The translations under genes were made by a program, and so were the position numbers. 64,000 nucleotides of DNA from Anadara kagoshimensis (Eukaryota > Mollusca > Bivalvia > Arcoida > Arcidae): NCBI GenBank assembly GCA_021292105.1, contig CM037867.1, positions 41,604,843 to 41,668,842 on the forward strand, in the 5' to 3' direction. Numbering within the stretch: the stretch's first letter is position 1; each line of letters begins with the position of its first letter. Below, piece by piece: positions 26,206-39,443 of this stretch. The notes beneath the pieces are model-generated. The model was given only the letters and a program-made list of their open reading frames with translations, did not search any database and was not told where the DNA came from.

Positions 26206-26726
26206 CATTTTAAGACATGGTAGCTATACTAGACAACATTCCAGGCATTATGCTTAGATGAACGTTGAGTGGCACTAAAGACAATTTTGTATCTTCTAGT
26301 CTCGCAACATTATGTTTATATGAACTTTGAGAAATAACATTTCATAGATGGACAAAGGACTATTTGTGTTCACAAGTCTGACACAAAGCACAATTTTTAT
26401 AAGTTGACATCTTAAACAGAAATGTGAATGTTTAAAGATTTGATTTCTTAGATTTTTCAATTGTTATTCAAGTAACCTCTTATATTTTAAATTATGCGAC
26501 AAGACCTTTACTACCTGAATAGCCAATCGTCCTGAAAGTAGTTGATTCTCTATGCATGTAACTTTTAACTACACAAATAACCATAAAAACTGTCAAAGTC
26601 ATAAAAGCAAAAATCGCCACCTACATGTCTTTAAGCATTCAAAATATCTTATGCTGTTGATAACTTGACGGTCTACATTAACGTTTAATGAACAGACGTC
26701 TGTAGACTTTTACAATGTTGTCTATC

Positions 26727-26732
26727 AATAAA
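26727..26732 (+). terminator. Likely polyadenylation signal of the PAN-GON gene
   Basis: AATAAA in TCAATAAAAG lies about 520 bp after the PAN-GON stop codon. It is the best hexamer downstream; an earlier non-canonical signal cannot be excluded. Confidence 0.4.
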
Positions 26733-27281
26733 AGTTTAATTTTGCCATATTTTTGATATTGTTAGACATGTTTACATCCTATACATGTTCCAGATTTGTA
26801 AGAGACAAGTGTTCTTTCTAAACTGCAAGTATCTTGAGGAACCATTGCACTCATTTTGTTAAAAACACTCCGATACCGTTCATACCTAGGTTATAAATAA
26901 TATGAATTTAATACACATGGCCGTCATTTAATTCCAGTTATTAATTTTAGCAAAAGTAACAAAAGTGCATTGGCTTCTGAAAATTCTAATTATAACATGT
27001 TATGTACTACAACAATATTATTATTACACTCTCGTTCTTCCTTTCCACTGGGAAATTAATTCCAAACGGAATTACTTTAATTTTCTTTCTTTTGAAATAC
27101 CATCTAGAAATTTTATTCCATTGGTAAAGACAGGCCATTATACAAATTGTACAAATTCCTAAAGCTACAGAAAAAATATATCTGTGATTGATTACTTTAT
27201 TTTCATTTAAAGGAAATTCTATACAAAGACGTAAACATGTCTTCAAAATATAATCTTACTTGTCATGATTTCTGTAAACGT

Positions 27282-27480
27282 ATTTATTTTCGCGGTCTAG
27301 TAATTTTCGCTTATTTTGCGGTCGTTTGTTTTCCGCGAAAATAAATACCGAGCTAAAATTATATTATGATTATTATGTTATAGTGCATATGTACAAAAGC
27401 GAACATTTAACTACACAGCTTTGTTTAAATTTCATATACCACGAAAATAAATACACACGAAATTGAAGACGTAATTTCAA
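27282..27480. repeat. Hairpin-forming MITE-like sequence
   Basis: TATTTATTTTCGCGG (near 27284) is the inverse of CCGCGAAAATAAATA (near 27336), and another inverse-like block, CCACGAAAATAAATAC, follows near 27440. No coding capacity. Confidence 0.45.
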
Positions 27481-27644
27481 TCAGTGTAAGAGTACTTGTT
27501 CTTCATAGGCCCATATTTTTATTGATATTGTTTTGTCTGTAGTTTATAATATTATTTCGTAAAACTAATAAATCATATATTAAAACAATTTATAGGTGTT
27601 GATGTGCCATAATAAATATTAAAATAAACAGATGAATTTAAATA

Positions 27645-27960
27645 ATCAATCAAAAACAAACATACTATTCCATGTTCGAATCACAATCTAGAAGCAAAGT
27701 AAAAACTTTGAAACTGACAAGTTAGATTAGGCACGATAACTTCTACCAGGGAAGTGAGGCCGGGTGAGGCCGGGTGCTCTGGAAGGGTAAGCCCCTCCTG
27801 ATAAGCTAACTACACCCGCCACGTGTGTAATCACAATTTAGGGAAAGGAACATGGAACTATGGGACGTCAAAAATATCCATGGCAATCCTGGACACAGAG
27901 ACATCACACTTATCAACAATACTGTGATGACGGCCATAAAACTTTTTTAGGGCCTTTGTA
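27645..27960 (+). repeat. Family-A dispersed repeat, forward
   Basis: Head unit CATACTATTCCATGTTCGAA, then body to ACTGTGATGACGGCCATAAA. A local GTGAGGCCGG duplication lies near 27756. Confidence 0.65.
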
Positions 27961-28654
27961 AACTGTCGTTTATGAGTCATACGATTGATGTTGACGTCAT
28001 CGCTGTGTTGCTGTCATATTGCATTAATTCTTATATCAATTTACAAGAACTAGTAAAATATTTATGTATTGTACATCAAAATGGTATTTTAGATGAAATA
28101 CTTGATGGAAATAAACTAAATTTATTTTGCTATATAACAAAAGGGTCATTGAACTGATATTTTGAAACATTGTCGCAAGCTTGTACAAAATGTCGAGTCA
28201 ACTCGAGACAATATTTCACAATATCAGTTGAAAAACCCTATAATATTAATAGTTAATCATGAATGAAAGGTATTTTATATATGCACATACTTTATTCAAG
28301 TAAATGAGTTCCACCAACAAAATGACACTTACAGCATATTTAGGCTTATACAGGGATACATTATTTTAAGGCGTGAAGTACTCCATATTTTTATCTAAGG
28401 TTTGATTTTGTCATGCATATTTAAAATAAATCCAAATATCAAATGTGTTTGCATTGTAATATTTATTCACTAGTCTGTGGCTATGGTACAATTCACTTAT
28501 TACGATTGGTTAATTGTAATATTTTACATCACATGGGGTTATTTCAACCTATTCGCTACGAGAGCGGCTAAATATACATGTGTGAGATGGGCGTGTGTTT
28601 TATGGTAAACTTCTACTAGCGCGTACTCAAGCAGACTTCATGTGCTTGATCACA

Positions 28655-28830
28655 TATATTGCAGCAGACAACCATACTGGCTATGGGTTAACCAGTCGAT
28701 ACGCTGCCCTTATGGCGCCAGTCAAGTATCTCAAATTTTGAAGTCTTGTTTTTAACCCGACCAGAGTTCGAACTTTTGTCTGCCTCTCTCAAGGCAGATG
28801 CTCTACCACTGAACCATCACGGCTATTAAC
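28655..28830 (-). repeat. Different tRNA-derived SINE head
   Basis: The complement reads GTGATGGTTCAGTGGTAGAG (A box), CATCTGCCTTGAGAGAGGCA (anticodon arm remnant) and GTTCGAACTCTGGTCGGGTT (B box). It is a tRNA-like promoter attached to non-tRNA sequence, not a working tRNA gene. Confidence 0.65.
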
Positions 28831-29304
28831 GGTTCGTTATAGGCTTGTAAAGTGAGAAAAACACTTAAATATAGTTTTCTATAAAAACCAGAGTATACAA
28901 AAAAATACCAAAAAATCGATAGTAGTTACCAAAAATGTTTTTCACTGGATTGTAGCTTTCAAATTTTTGCTTTATTCTTTACTGTCGGTTGTTATGAAAA
29001 CGATTTCAAAATCTATATTTTGGCATTTTTAACTCTACAATTATATTTAATATGAACAGGTAGAGCCTTAAGTTTGAAAAACTACACAAAAAACCACAAG
29101 ATATATTAAAATCAATTTAACAGCTCCATAGTTAGTGCGCTGCTTTATTTATTACAAAATTGAATCACAAAATGTTTAAAATTACTGTATCATTTGCTGT
29201 AAGTTTTCCTTATATTAAGCTTTTATTTTCCATTCTGAAAGAAACAGTAACTAATGTGTGTTATCTTAATAAAATACGTTACAATGCGTTTGATTTATTT
29301 AAAG

Positions 29305-29538
29305 GGAAGACGACATGTTTTCCAGGATGGCAGCTGGAATATAGGGAGTAACTGATGTCGGATTATCCAACCTATTCTGCATCCGAGTATATCTTCGTTG
29401 ATTTCCATCCGGAGCGCATTGGTTCTAAAAGTAATCTAAACGGAAGGGTACTATATCCTGTAGAAGCGGCTTGTGGATCTTTGAAATGTCCACCATATGT
29501 CAAATAGAGAATTAACGTGTTCTGTTTGTACTCGTTGA
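29305..29538 (+). pseudogene. Broken exon 5 of a short-chain collagen C4-like gene (probably copy B)
   Basis: The reading begins after an AAG acceptor with GKTTCFPGWQLEYRE and then stops at TAA (29349-29351), where the intact copies have GYLMS. Further homology continues (NLNGRVLYPVEAACGSLKC), followed by a 2-nt deletion where the others have PPYVNNRELTC, so the last segment is frameshifted. It lies about 12 kb after copy B exon 3, with the PAN-GON gene in between and no exon 4 in the interval. The simplest reading is the 3' end of copy B; it could instead be the remnant of another lost copy. Confidence 0.8.
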
Positions 29539-29567
29539 ATAAAACTTTATTGCTTCTAAGTTTATTG

Positions 29568-29830
29568 TGGTTGCTCAGTTTGTGGAGGTAGTGGGTATGA
29601 ACCCCGACCGGATCTAACCAAGAATTGAAAGTAATGACTGTTCTGACGCCAAGCACTCGGCATTACAAAATGAAAGTCACAATTCTTTCGGATGGGAACT
29701 AAATATAAACGAGGTCTCGTGTCACGGTAGCTATCAGCGCAACGCTAAGGCAAAGTTTATGCACGTTCGCCTGTAGCTGGCGATGTCTCAATATAAGTGA
29801 AATATTCTTGACTGGTACGTTTAACATCAT
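29568..29830 (+). repeat. tRNA-derived SINE, copy 3
   Basis: Forward copy just after the exon 5 relic of copy B: GGTTGCTCAGTTTGTGGAGG (A-box region), GAACCCCGACCGGATC, CCAAGCACTCGGCATTAC and TAGCTGGCGATGTCTC. Confidence 0.6.
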
Positions 29831-30101
29831 TACTTAACTTAACTCACTCTAAGTTTGTTAATTATTCATTTCATTTGTGAGTAAATATTTGTATGCAGGT
29901 AGTTTCTGGTCAGGTAATTAAAAGATATTATGCTTCTAAGATTTGTCTTGTTTCTGCAATGAAAACAAATATTAACAAGTTTATAGTATCAGGGAACACA
30001 AATTACTTTACTGGATCCAGAAATGTGAACATGGAGCCAATAGTTCAAAGATCTACCAGTTTAATCAGCTGAATTTGTGATTTTTATTTATTTATAATAT
30101 A

Positions 30102-30226
30102 GATGGCTTATAGGTTGCTTATAGATGGAGGTGCTATAAGCCACCTATAAGCTCATTTAAGCCTATCTATAAGCTCCTATAAGCATGGCTTGTAGGTGAC
30201 TTATAGATGGCATTTCATCCTGTGAA
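30102..30226. repeat. Fold-back repeat resembling the end of the 36.7-42.5 kb element
   Basis: Units such as GGCTTATAGGTTGCTTATAG and their complements (CTATAAGCC, ACCTATAAGC) alternate and are followed by GATGGCATTTCATCCTGTG. This resembles GATGTGATTTCATCCCGTG at the right end of the large element. No matching left end was found. Confidence 0.5.
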
Positions 30227-30244
30227 TTTCTCACAAGTTGCTCA

Positions 30245-30640
30245 TAAAACACACAGTGTTGCAGAGGAAAAACTCGCAGGACTGCGAGTGCAACTACCTA
30301 AAATAAGTTCAAAAAGTAATAAAACCAAAACACCATCAATGTACATTGTATTTTATTTACATTTGAACGCTGAACAGCGAAAGAAGAAAACTGACGGTCG
30401 AACATATGATATCGCATTTCTACAATCGATTTCCTTCCTCAAATACATTCTGAGGTAAATGGGTAACTGGAAACGTTATGCATGTTAACAAATAACACAC
30501 TTGTATTGGGAGGCGAATTTACACGACTGACACCGAGCTTTTGCAATTATTTGTAACACGTCATTTACATAATTGGTCTTTATGAAATTTATGTGTGCTT
30601 AATTGAAATGATGAATTATTTGAAAAGTGTGTATTTAAAA
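30245..30640 (-). mobile_element. Second, more decayed copy of the IS630-like element's 3' part
   Basis: It aligns with 10620-11060 (for example CTGACGGTCGAACATATGAT with CTGAAGGTCGAACATCAAAT, and ATTCTGAGGTAA in both) but lacks the recognisable catalytic block. Confidence 0.5.
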
Positions 30641-31359
30641 ATATAATACTGTCTATCCCAAGTTACATTGTTACACATAAAATACATGTCTACTAGTCAA
30701 AGGTAATAAACAATAATTTAAAAGGAAACAATCGGTTTAAATAAAACCATCTTTCTATGTAATGTCAGAAACAAACTTACTAAACCATGTCTAATGCTGA
30801 TTGGTAGTTTTGTTCCTGGACGGCCGTTTGATGCTGATTGGTGCTGTGGAATTAAAACTTGTATCATATATAACTTAAACCCCGATATATCTGCATTGGC
30901 TAGTGCCCCGAGGATATTGCACACGCAGTAGGCAAAACTTGTGTATTTTTCCCCCAAAAAATATACTAATATCTAAATTTGCTGCAATTTGAAAATTGAA
31001 ATTTCTCCAAATCTAAAGTATACTCCCTCATGCAAAGTATGATCTTAGCTTAATTTAGTGGAATGTATTTTGGTAGTTTTTTTCAACATCTTGAATACAA
31101 TTTTTGTTTCATGATTTTGGTCTGGGCGCTGCTGACGGGGAGTTACGGGACGACCGTTTGGGACTGTGGAATTTAAAAAACTGGTATAATATGTAATCAC
31201 TTCTCCAAAGCAAAGTTAAATTCATGAAAATGACAAATTGAGTTAAACATAAAATTCTACCATGAAAGTGAGGCCGGATGTTTTAAAAGGACATTTTTCG
31301 CAGTTGAAGTTCCAAGTAAATCTTGAAAAATAAGTATTTTCTTTTTATTTAATAAAAAA

Positions 31360-31820
31360 CAAACATACTAATCCATGTCCGAATCACATCCAGAAGCAAA
31401 GCAAAAACTTTGGAAGTGACAAGTTAGGTTAGACACGTTGATTTCTACCAGGGAAGTGAAGCTGGATGCTCCGGAAGGGTAAGCACCTCTTGTTTAGCAA
31501 GCTACAACCGTCACGTGTGTTATCAAATTTGTGTGAAAGGAACATGGAACTTTGGACGTAAAATATATCCAGGGCAATCCTGGACACAGATACATCAAAC
31601 TTATCAACAATACTGTGATGACGGCCATAAAACTTTTTAAGAGCCTTCATAAGACTAGGCTTGCAATATATATCACTGAGTCAATAAACCTATTTGCAAG
31701 CAGCCTGCTTCGTTGTCCCTATAGTGGGAACAAGGTCTACCATAGCATGTTCATTGAGAAACATATACACCATAAGCAGGAGAAGCAGGCACGTGTATGG
31801 AACCTTTTGGAAAACCAGAA
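31360..31820 (+). repeat. Family-A dispersed repeat, long copy upstream of copy C
   Basis: Homologous to 844-1310 including its flanks, so it is part of the segmental duplication, not an independent insertion. Confidence 0.7.
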
Positions 31821-33222
31821 TTCGGTTCCCAGAATAACATAAATTGATATGATTGCATATTCAATGTAAAATAATCGTTCCGTACAATCGTTACTAGGTA
31901 CCACGTGGATCACTGATGAAACCACATGACCTGCTTTTAATACACATTAAGACTATTGTCAATTTCGTATTACATTCTTCAAAAATATATATCGACTTTT
32001 TTTAATAAGGAGTATAAGAATAAAATCGAATTGACCCTAACCACATCTAATGTTATTTACTTATCAATGTAAAAAAAATTATCATTATTATTTTTCATTG
32101 CAGTTAATGCATGACACAACATACATTACGAAGAAAGCGAGGTAACTCTTGATAATTATAACGGAAATATTGAGAATTATGATGGCCATATCGTAGTTAT
32201 ACTCCTTTCAGTTTAATACAATATATAACATAATTCTATTTCATATCAGTATAGCAAAATCCACAAAGTTCAATGAGCTATATTTAAAGGCTGTATCGCG
32301 TATGCTTTATTAATTTTGGTGAGATATCACCCTAACTAATAAAAATATTGCTTTGTATACTTCCGTGTTTGTGTTCATACAACATCACATTGTAAGCGAG
32401 GTAACTCTCAATAATAATTATAATAAAATTAACATTGCAAACCATTTAGGCCACACCGTAGTAATAATCTTTAGTTCAAGTTAAATATAATAATAAACAT
32501 AATTCTATTTTATATCAGTATGATAAAATACATAAATGAGATATATTTACAAGCCTTATTGCGTATATTTTATTTTTGGTTTATTTTTGGTGAAATATAC
32601 CCTTAATAATTCAAATGCTTGATTGTATACTTGTGTGTAATGGAGCATTACGTCAAGTTAAGATTGTTTCTTTAAAAAATAGTCGATCAGTTTACAAAAC
32701 TTACAAACTGTCTCACACTAGGATTTCTGCCAAGCAAGATTCGAGTGTAGGCAATCGGGGACGTTCTAACACGTATTTTTGCGCTTTTCACCGTTCGGTC
32801 GTGACAAAACCATCAGAAAAGGGAAAGAGAAACAAACTGTCAAAATGAAAAAGAAACCTTAATTGAAAGAAGCGATTGATTAAATAAAATTTTGCATGTA
32901 CATAAAATATAGCAACTCTGATTATAAAAAGAAATGTCTTTCGATATTGTTATATAATATAAAATTTATAAATTTGGTGAACAAGCACAATGAATGGTAT
33001 TTTTGCATTTGCTTCACACTAGTTTTTTCACTTAATCCGTCTTTGACATATGTAGAGTTTAAATATCTGCTGACATTGAATGTGATGCACTTTTAAATAT
33101 CAAGTTATCATGTGTCATTTTAATACAATGTAATATAAACTGCTGAAAATTGAGACGCCGCAGTTCCTGGTATAGACACAGATGATAACTGTTATTATCA
33201 CGCAGATATACCTGGATACTAC

Positions 33223-33230
33223 TATATATA
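33223..33230 (+). promoter_or_regulatory. TATA box of copy C
   Basis: TATATATA in ACTATATATACAGGACCATG, 108 bp after its end-to-ATG geometry in copy A, lies 115 bp upstream of the copy C ATG. Flanking sequence is almost identical to copies A and D. Confidence 0.6.
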
Positions 33231-33337
33231 CAGGACCATGATCATCAGGTATTCATTGACCGTTTACAGTTTTTGGAAAAAATTTGAAACTTTTGTCAAA
33301 AAGGGGCACAGATTACGTCATCGTCTTAGTCAACACA

Positions 33338-36189
33338 ATGTTTAAAGAATTTATCTTCTGGTAAGTCTGTTATAACCTTAACTGTTGTTTTCTTCAAACA
33401 ACATTTAGTGAACCGTAGTAACAAATTATTGAGTAGTCCACTACAGAAGAGTTGAAAGTGTTTAGAAAACAGGTAATACGTATTTTACATTTTCATGTAG
33501 CATGTTTTACTTATTCATTATTTTATTCATTTAATGATAGATTGTTTCATTTATTTATTAATTAATTTATTAATTTATTGATTTAATTATCTATTTTGTT
33601 TTATTTTATTTTATTTTATTTACTTATTTATTTCATTTATTTATTTATTTATTATATTATCTTTTATTTTGTTTTGCCGAAACAGTTATATTTTTCCATT
33701 TTATAGTGGAAAAGACTGAATTCATTTTCAGTTCTTAATGTCACATTGTACATGTGTTTTATTACAGCTTTCATCAGTTTATCGGAACTTTTGTAACGTT
33801 ATAACAAACTGGCTGTTTAATGACGTGTTGTTCACCTATTGTTTAATCGTGTAAACGTCAAATGAAAAGTTAAACCTCGTGATTAAAAGTCACACGATGT
33901 CTATTAAATGGAATCCGAACTCATTCATTATCCTTTGCATCATAGTTGGTATAATAAAAGAATGGACTTGTCTTGCATTAATCTTTAGTAATAATTGTTT
34001 TTTATCTTATAAGGAAAATCACGTCTTATTAAAATATTAATTATGCTTGTTTAATTTTTACAGATACAATTTAACTATGATGAGAGAATTAGATTCAGCT
34101 TTAATATCTTTGCTTATAAACATCAAAATTAATGAAAACCGATTAAAACATATTAAAGAATAACTACATGAAAAACCCGAGAAAACACAAGAGTCATTTC
34201 TGGTTACTGAAAATCTTTAGTTAAAAACCTAAACTACATTAATGAATGTTCCGCCAAATTCGAGAATAATAGAAACAAACTACTGGTTCAAGTATTTTAA
34301 AAAACGGGTTTCCGATTTGGAAAACATATGAAGTACTTTTATTATAACTTTCCAACTCGAGCTATGGCATTTCTAAGTTTTGGATTGATCGAACAATTCA
34401 ATAGGTCTTGTAAATGAACATTTGATAAAAATTGAGATGGATAATTTCTACTAAAGAGATCCATTCAACTCAAACTAACAATTTGATAAAAAAACAAAAC
34501 ACATTTAAACTACTTTTCGGAGGTTTACACGTTCTTGCCATAAATGATTGTTTTAACTCAATCTTCACCTCAAACATTGCGGCAATTATTGTCTCTGCAT
34601 AAACTTAAAATAAAACATAAAGAGAAGTCGCAGTGTTGGTTTCTGTCAAACGTAATTCACAATAGTTGAAACTATATTTATCATTTCTAATCAATTGTAG
34701 GGGTGATGATAGTATTGAAATTGTTTCGGTATATAGGATTTTTTAAAAAGAACTTCTTAAATCAATATACGTCGGTACTAAATAAAGGAAATCACAAATT
34801 AAACAATATGAAAGAGAGAAAGAAGATCAGAGTGTAATTAAATTTCATCGAGTCGTGAAAATCCTCAATTCTAATTTTCGTTTAAAACTCAATTAATTTT
34901 CAATTGGGATAACTTGAATGAATTTCATGTTATCGTGGATAATAAGATTGTATTTAAATGAAAGTTTTAAACTAATTAAGAGATTTTATACACATTTGTT
35001 GAAATTTTGTAATTGAACAAATAGTATACAATAAAAGAGCGATACATATTTCTGAAAATTTTAACAAAACGAATATTAATAGTAATACAAATGTATGGAT
35101 ATGAAAGAGGCCTCTGATCCAAATTTTTCGATTAGACTTAAATCTTTACTAAACAGATACATTTGTATTTTAAATCAAATGTCTGTTCTTTCGTAGACAT
35201 TTGTCATGTGACCAGCGTAAATTTGTGATTTCCCGGTATATGAATGTCTGAGGTGTTCAAAAACCCTAGTCAGTTAATGCAACCAAAAAAATTGGCTCTT
35301 AAATGATTGAAGTAACAAATCTGTGAGGTCTGTTCTTGACATCGAATAGTCGGGAAGACATTTATATCCAGGTGCCAAATCTTTAAATGTAAACGAACCT
35401 TACAAACTTAGAACTTTATTTTGTAGTTTTATTACATCTACTTTTGAACTTATTCAATTCAAAACAACATCAAATATTTTCCCCAAATTATTTAATTTGC
35501 TCTTCCGGGTCATCCTGTCTCTGCAAGTGTTTAACGTTTTAATTTGTTTTTTGAATTGTTATTACGCATGTATTTAATCACTTTAAGTACTTTAAATTGT
35601 CATTCTGTCTGTGTTTACTTACATGAAGTCCGTATATTTACAGAAAGAATAAGAGACAGTATAAATCGGACAAAATCACAAATATTAAAATTTGGATTGC
35701 CCACATGAACCATGATGGATTATCTGATTGCAATCACAATATAATCTAAATATAATTAGTTTATTTTTCCAAGCAGTATTTAAGAGACTTTTTCTGGGTT
35801 CAGTTTTTCATCAAGATACTTGAATTGGCAGATTTCTTAATATTATCTACACGATGCTCTCAAACATGCCATTTTAAGATTAACTTTACAAACGAAGGCT
35901 TAAACGTTTTATTTTACTTTTTAGGCTGCTGGTTGTGTATTGTATAAATCAAAGCCATGGAAAGGGGGATAAAATTGGTCGATTTCTGAAACATTCGAAA
36001 CTGCATCAAGTTCAAAAAATTCTAAATCAAATAGAGAGAAACAAAAAGGCTCTGTCATGTTTGTGTGACATGATCAATAATAACCAAAGAAAATATACGA
36101 AACAAGGTAAGGACAGAAAGATAGAACGAGAAAGCGAAAACGAGAAGAGAGAGAGAGAGAGAGAGAGGGAGATAGAGAGAGAGAGAGAG

Positions 36190-36229
<40 letters not shown>

Positions 36230-36293
36230 ATCTTATTCTTACGTAAGAAAACTTGAAAGAGAAAGCGAAAACGAAAGAGAGAGAAAGAGAGAG

Positions 36294-36327
<34 letters not shown>

Positions 36328-37435
36328 CTGATTCTTACGCTACGTTTAACATCTTCAGCATTAAATCTTTAATAAAATGTTGTGCAATTTTATTCTTTGA
36401 ATGATTTGTGATTTCAGGTGCTGCCATCTATGTGAGATGGGGACGTACTACATGTCCAGGAAATGGTACAGAATTGATGTATTCGGGTAAGAAACGAAAT
36501 AAGGTTGTAAGCTCTAGGATAAGAGCGTAAAACCACAAAGGTCTGTTTCTGGTAACTCTTATACCATCCACATTGCCTAAGGTGACTGACTCAATGTAAA
36601 TGGAACAATGTTCAGTAAACTTCAATTACTCCTCATTCTGTTCTCTAATGGATTGAAACTGAAATGATTTTCACAGCACGAAATCGCATCTTTATGCATG
36701 CATAAAGATGGTGTAAAGATGGCATAATGGTGGCATAAAAATGTCTTTACGCAGTCTTTATGCCATCTTTATCCAATCTTTATGCCATCTTTATGCATAT
36801 GCTTAAAGATGCATAATGTCCAAAGTTCTTTATGCCATCTTTACGCTATCTTTATGCATCTTTATGTTAAACTCAGATTTAGGTTTTTTTGTACGATTAA
36901 ATATATATATATAATTCAGAGTAAAATTTTCAAATTATATAAATATGAAGTTAAAGATAATTTAAAAAAAATCAAAATTATTATGCATTAAATATTTCAC
37001 TAAATAATTTTTTATTGATTTTTAGTATTTTTTATACAGATGTATTGAATTATTTGTTTTATTTTATTTTTTATTTTTATTTTTTATATTTATTTATTAT
37101 TTTATTATTATTTATTTAATTGCATTTTCCCCCTTCGATTCATTTAACTATATGCTTGTCTTGATATTAATAATTATTAATTTTACCTTCTTACCTAATT
37201 TGTCCTCAGCGGGACTGGAACTCGCGACCCTTAGGTTCCCAGACTATACATTCTTATCTGACTCTTCATCCTTATCAATTAGGCCACGGAGGAGATGATT
37301 CAATGCTTCATAATTTATAAGTTAGCTATAAGGATATGTGATCACGTGACCAGCTCTAAAACTTTCATATTTTAGATAATAATTTGAAAATAAATGCATA
37401 TATGTCATTTTACTCCATTTGGTAAATATATTATA

Positions 37436-37510
<75 letters not shown>

Positions 37511-37564
37511 CTGTTACAAATAGAAAGGAGACACTATCTTAAATCCATTTCAAATTTTTAAAAT

Positions 37565-37599
<35 letters not shown>

Positions 37600-38101
37600 T
37601 CACTTAAATTTTTCAATATGAAAATGTTATATTCTGTGTTTTTAGACATCTTAAATTAATAAGTCATTAATTAAAGTACGGTATCTGAGAGCTTTATTTT
37701 ACTTTATTTGTTGAATATTCATTATTTCTGTGAGTGACTAATTAATTGTAAAATGTAACTTACGTTAAAGAAAACTAGAAAATAATATTACACAAGTGAT
37801 GGTGATGAGAGAGAGAAATTATTTTTTACAATGATAATCTGCATACCTTATCAGCATATAAGGTAACTGGTTGATAACATAAGCAAATTCCAACCAATTG
37901 AACCAGACGGTAGTATACTAGTATTCTATGTGGAAAATGTACCTGCATGGTGTTAACCTCATTAACAGATTAATTACCTATATTTATCTATGAATTACCG
38001 GTACTCACACCATTTGTTTTTATTATTAAATTAATACTTTTATAATTTCATATGATTGAGATTAATAAGTATGTAAATAAATAAATAAATAAATAAATAG
38101 A

Positions 38102-38140
<39 letters not shown>

Positions 38141-39194
38141 ATTCATTGATTGATTGATTGATTGATTCATTCATTCATTCATTCTAAACTTTGACGTTGG
38201 ACCAGCGACATTTAACGATGATTGACTTCCTTGTTTCAAAATATTTTAAAATCTTTATTATTGTTTCTTTTTTTATTAAAAACGAAATAAAATTCAAATG
38301 ATTATTTATCTGGCGTCAGATGAGAAATATGTCCTACACAAAAAAGATGAATACTGGGAAAATGGTATAAAAAGTGCCGCATCAAATTTGAAATGAAAGA
38401 CAAGAATTAAAAAAAGAAGACATAAACTTGTATTTAAAAAGAAGTTAGCTAGAAACGATGATCATTTGAAAGACACTGTAACTGAACTAAGTTAATTTAG
38501 ACAAATGGCAGCAAATATTGATATGTGCGATACATTCAGTCCACTAAACCCCCATTTTAATTTTTTGACATGTTGGTAACCCTAACCCTAACCACCAACT
38601 AGTCAAAAATTATAATGGGGGTTTAGTGGGCTGATTAGCCGGACTACAATACATTGTGTCTGAATCACCAAATCAGAGAGGTCATCTTTTGGGATTTCTT
38701 ATTTAATTGTTTTTTTCTGCATGTATAATGCATAATTTATGTGATGAGAGAAAGAGGGAGAGAGAGAGAGAATAGTTTAAATTTCTTAAATAAATGGTAG
38801 TATATGCTCTTCTGCTTCCGAAAATACCTTTTGTCGAAAATTGTTTGTGGATTAACACAGAAATTTCATATGCCTACAATGAAAATACTTTCTTGCATTT
38901 TACTTCGTCTCAACTTCACCCATTACTTAAGTTAGAGAAAACTTTGTAGCAAATCGCATCAAAAGATGGTTCAGCTCAACACGGTTTGAAGTTTTTTTTT
39001 TTTTACTACAAACTGCTTTCAAAAAACACCTGTGACAACCCAATTTGAAAAAATTACGCAATTTGAAAAAAATTCTTTTTAACCATAAAACATCTTTGAT
39101 TTCAATCACTTTCTTCGAGCAGTCGGGAGACCGATAATAACCAACAGGAATAAACGTGCACCAAGCAGTTTGATAGACAGTACACTCAAAAACA

Positions 39195-39255
<61 letters not shown>

Positions 39256-39386
39256 AGAGATTTTATTAAAAAAACCAATGGACTTGGACATTTTATTTTA
39301 GTTGTCGGCTTGTCAACTTGTCGATTTGTTGAACTTTTTAATTGCCATCTTGTTGACCTGCCTACTTGCCTATTTGTCAATCTGGA

Positions 39387-39443
<57 letters not shown>

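Noticed and set aside
28655..28830. Functional tRNA gene
   Set aside because: A and B boxes are present but the stems are imperfect and SINE-type sequence continues beyond; the same holds for 37200, 40370 and 61625.
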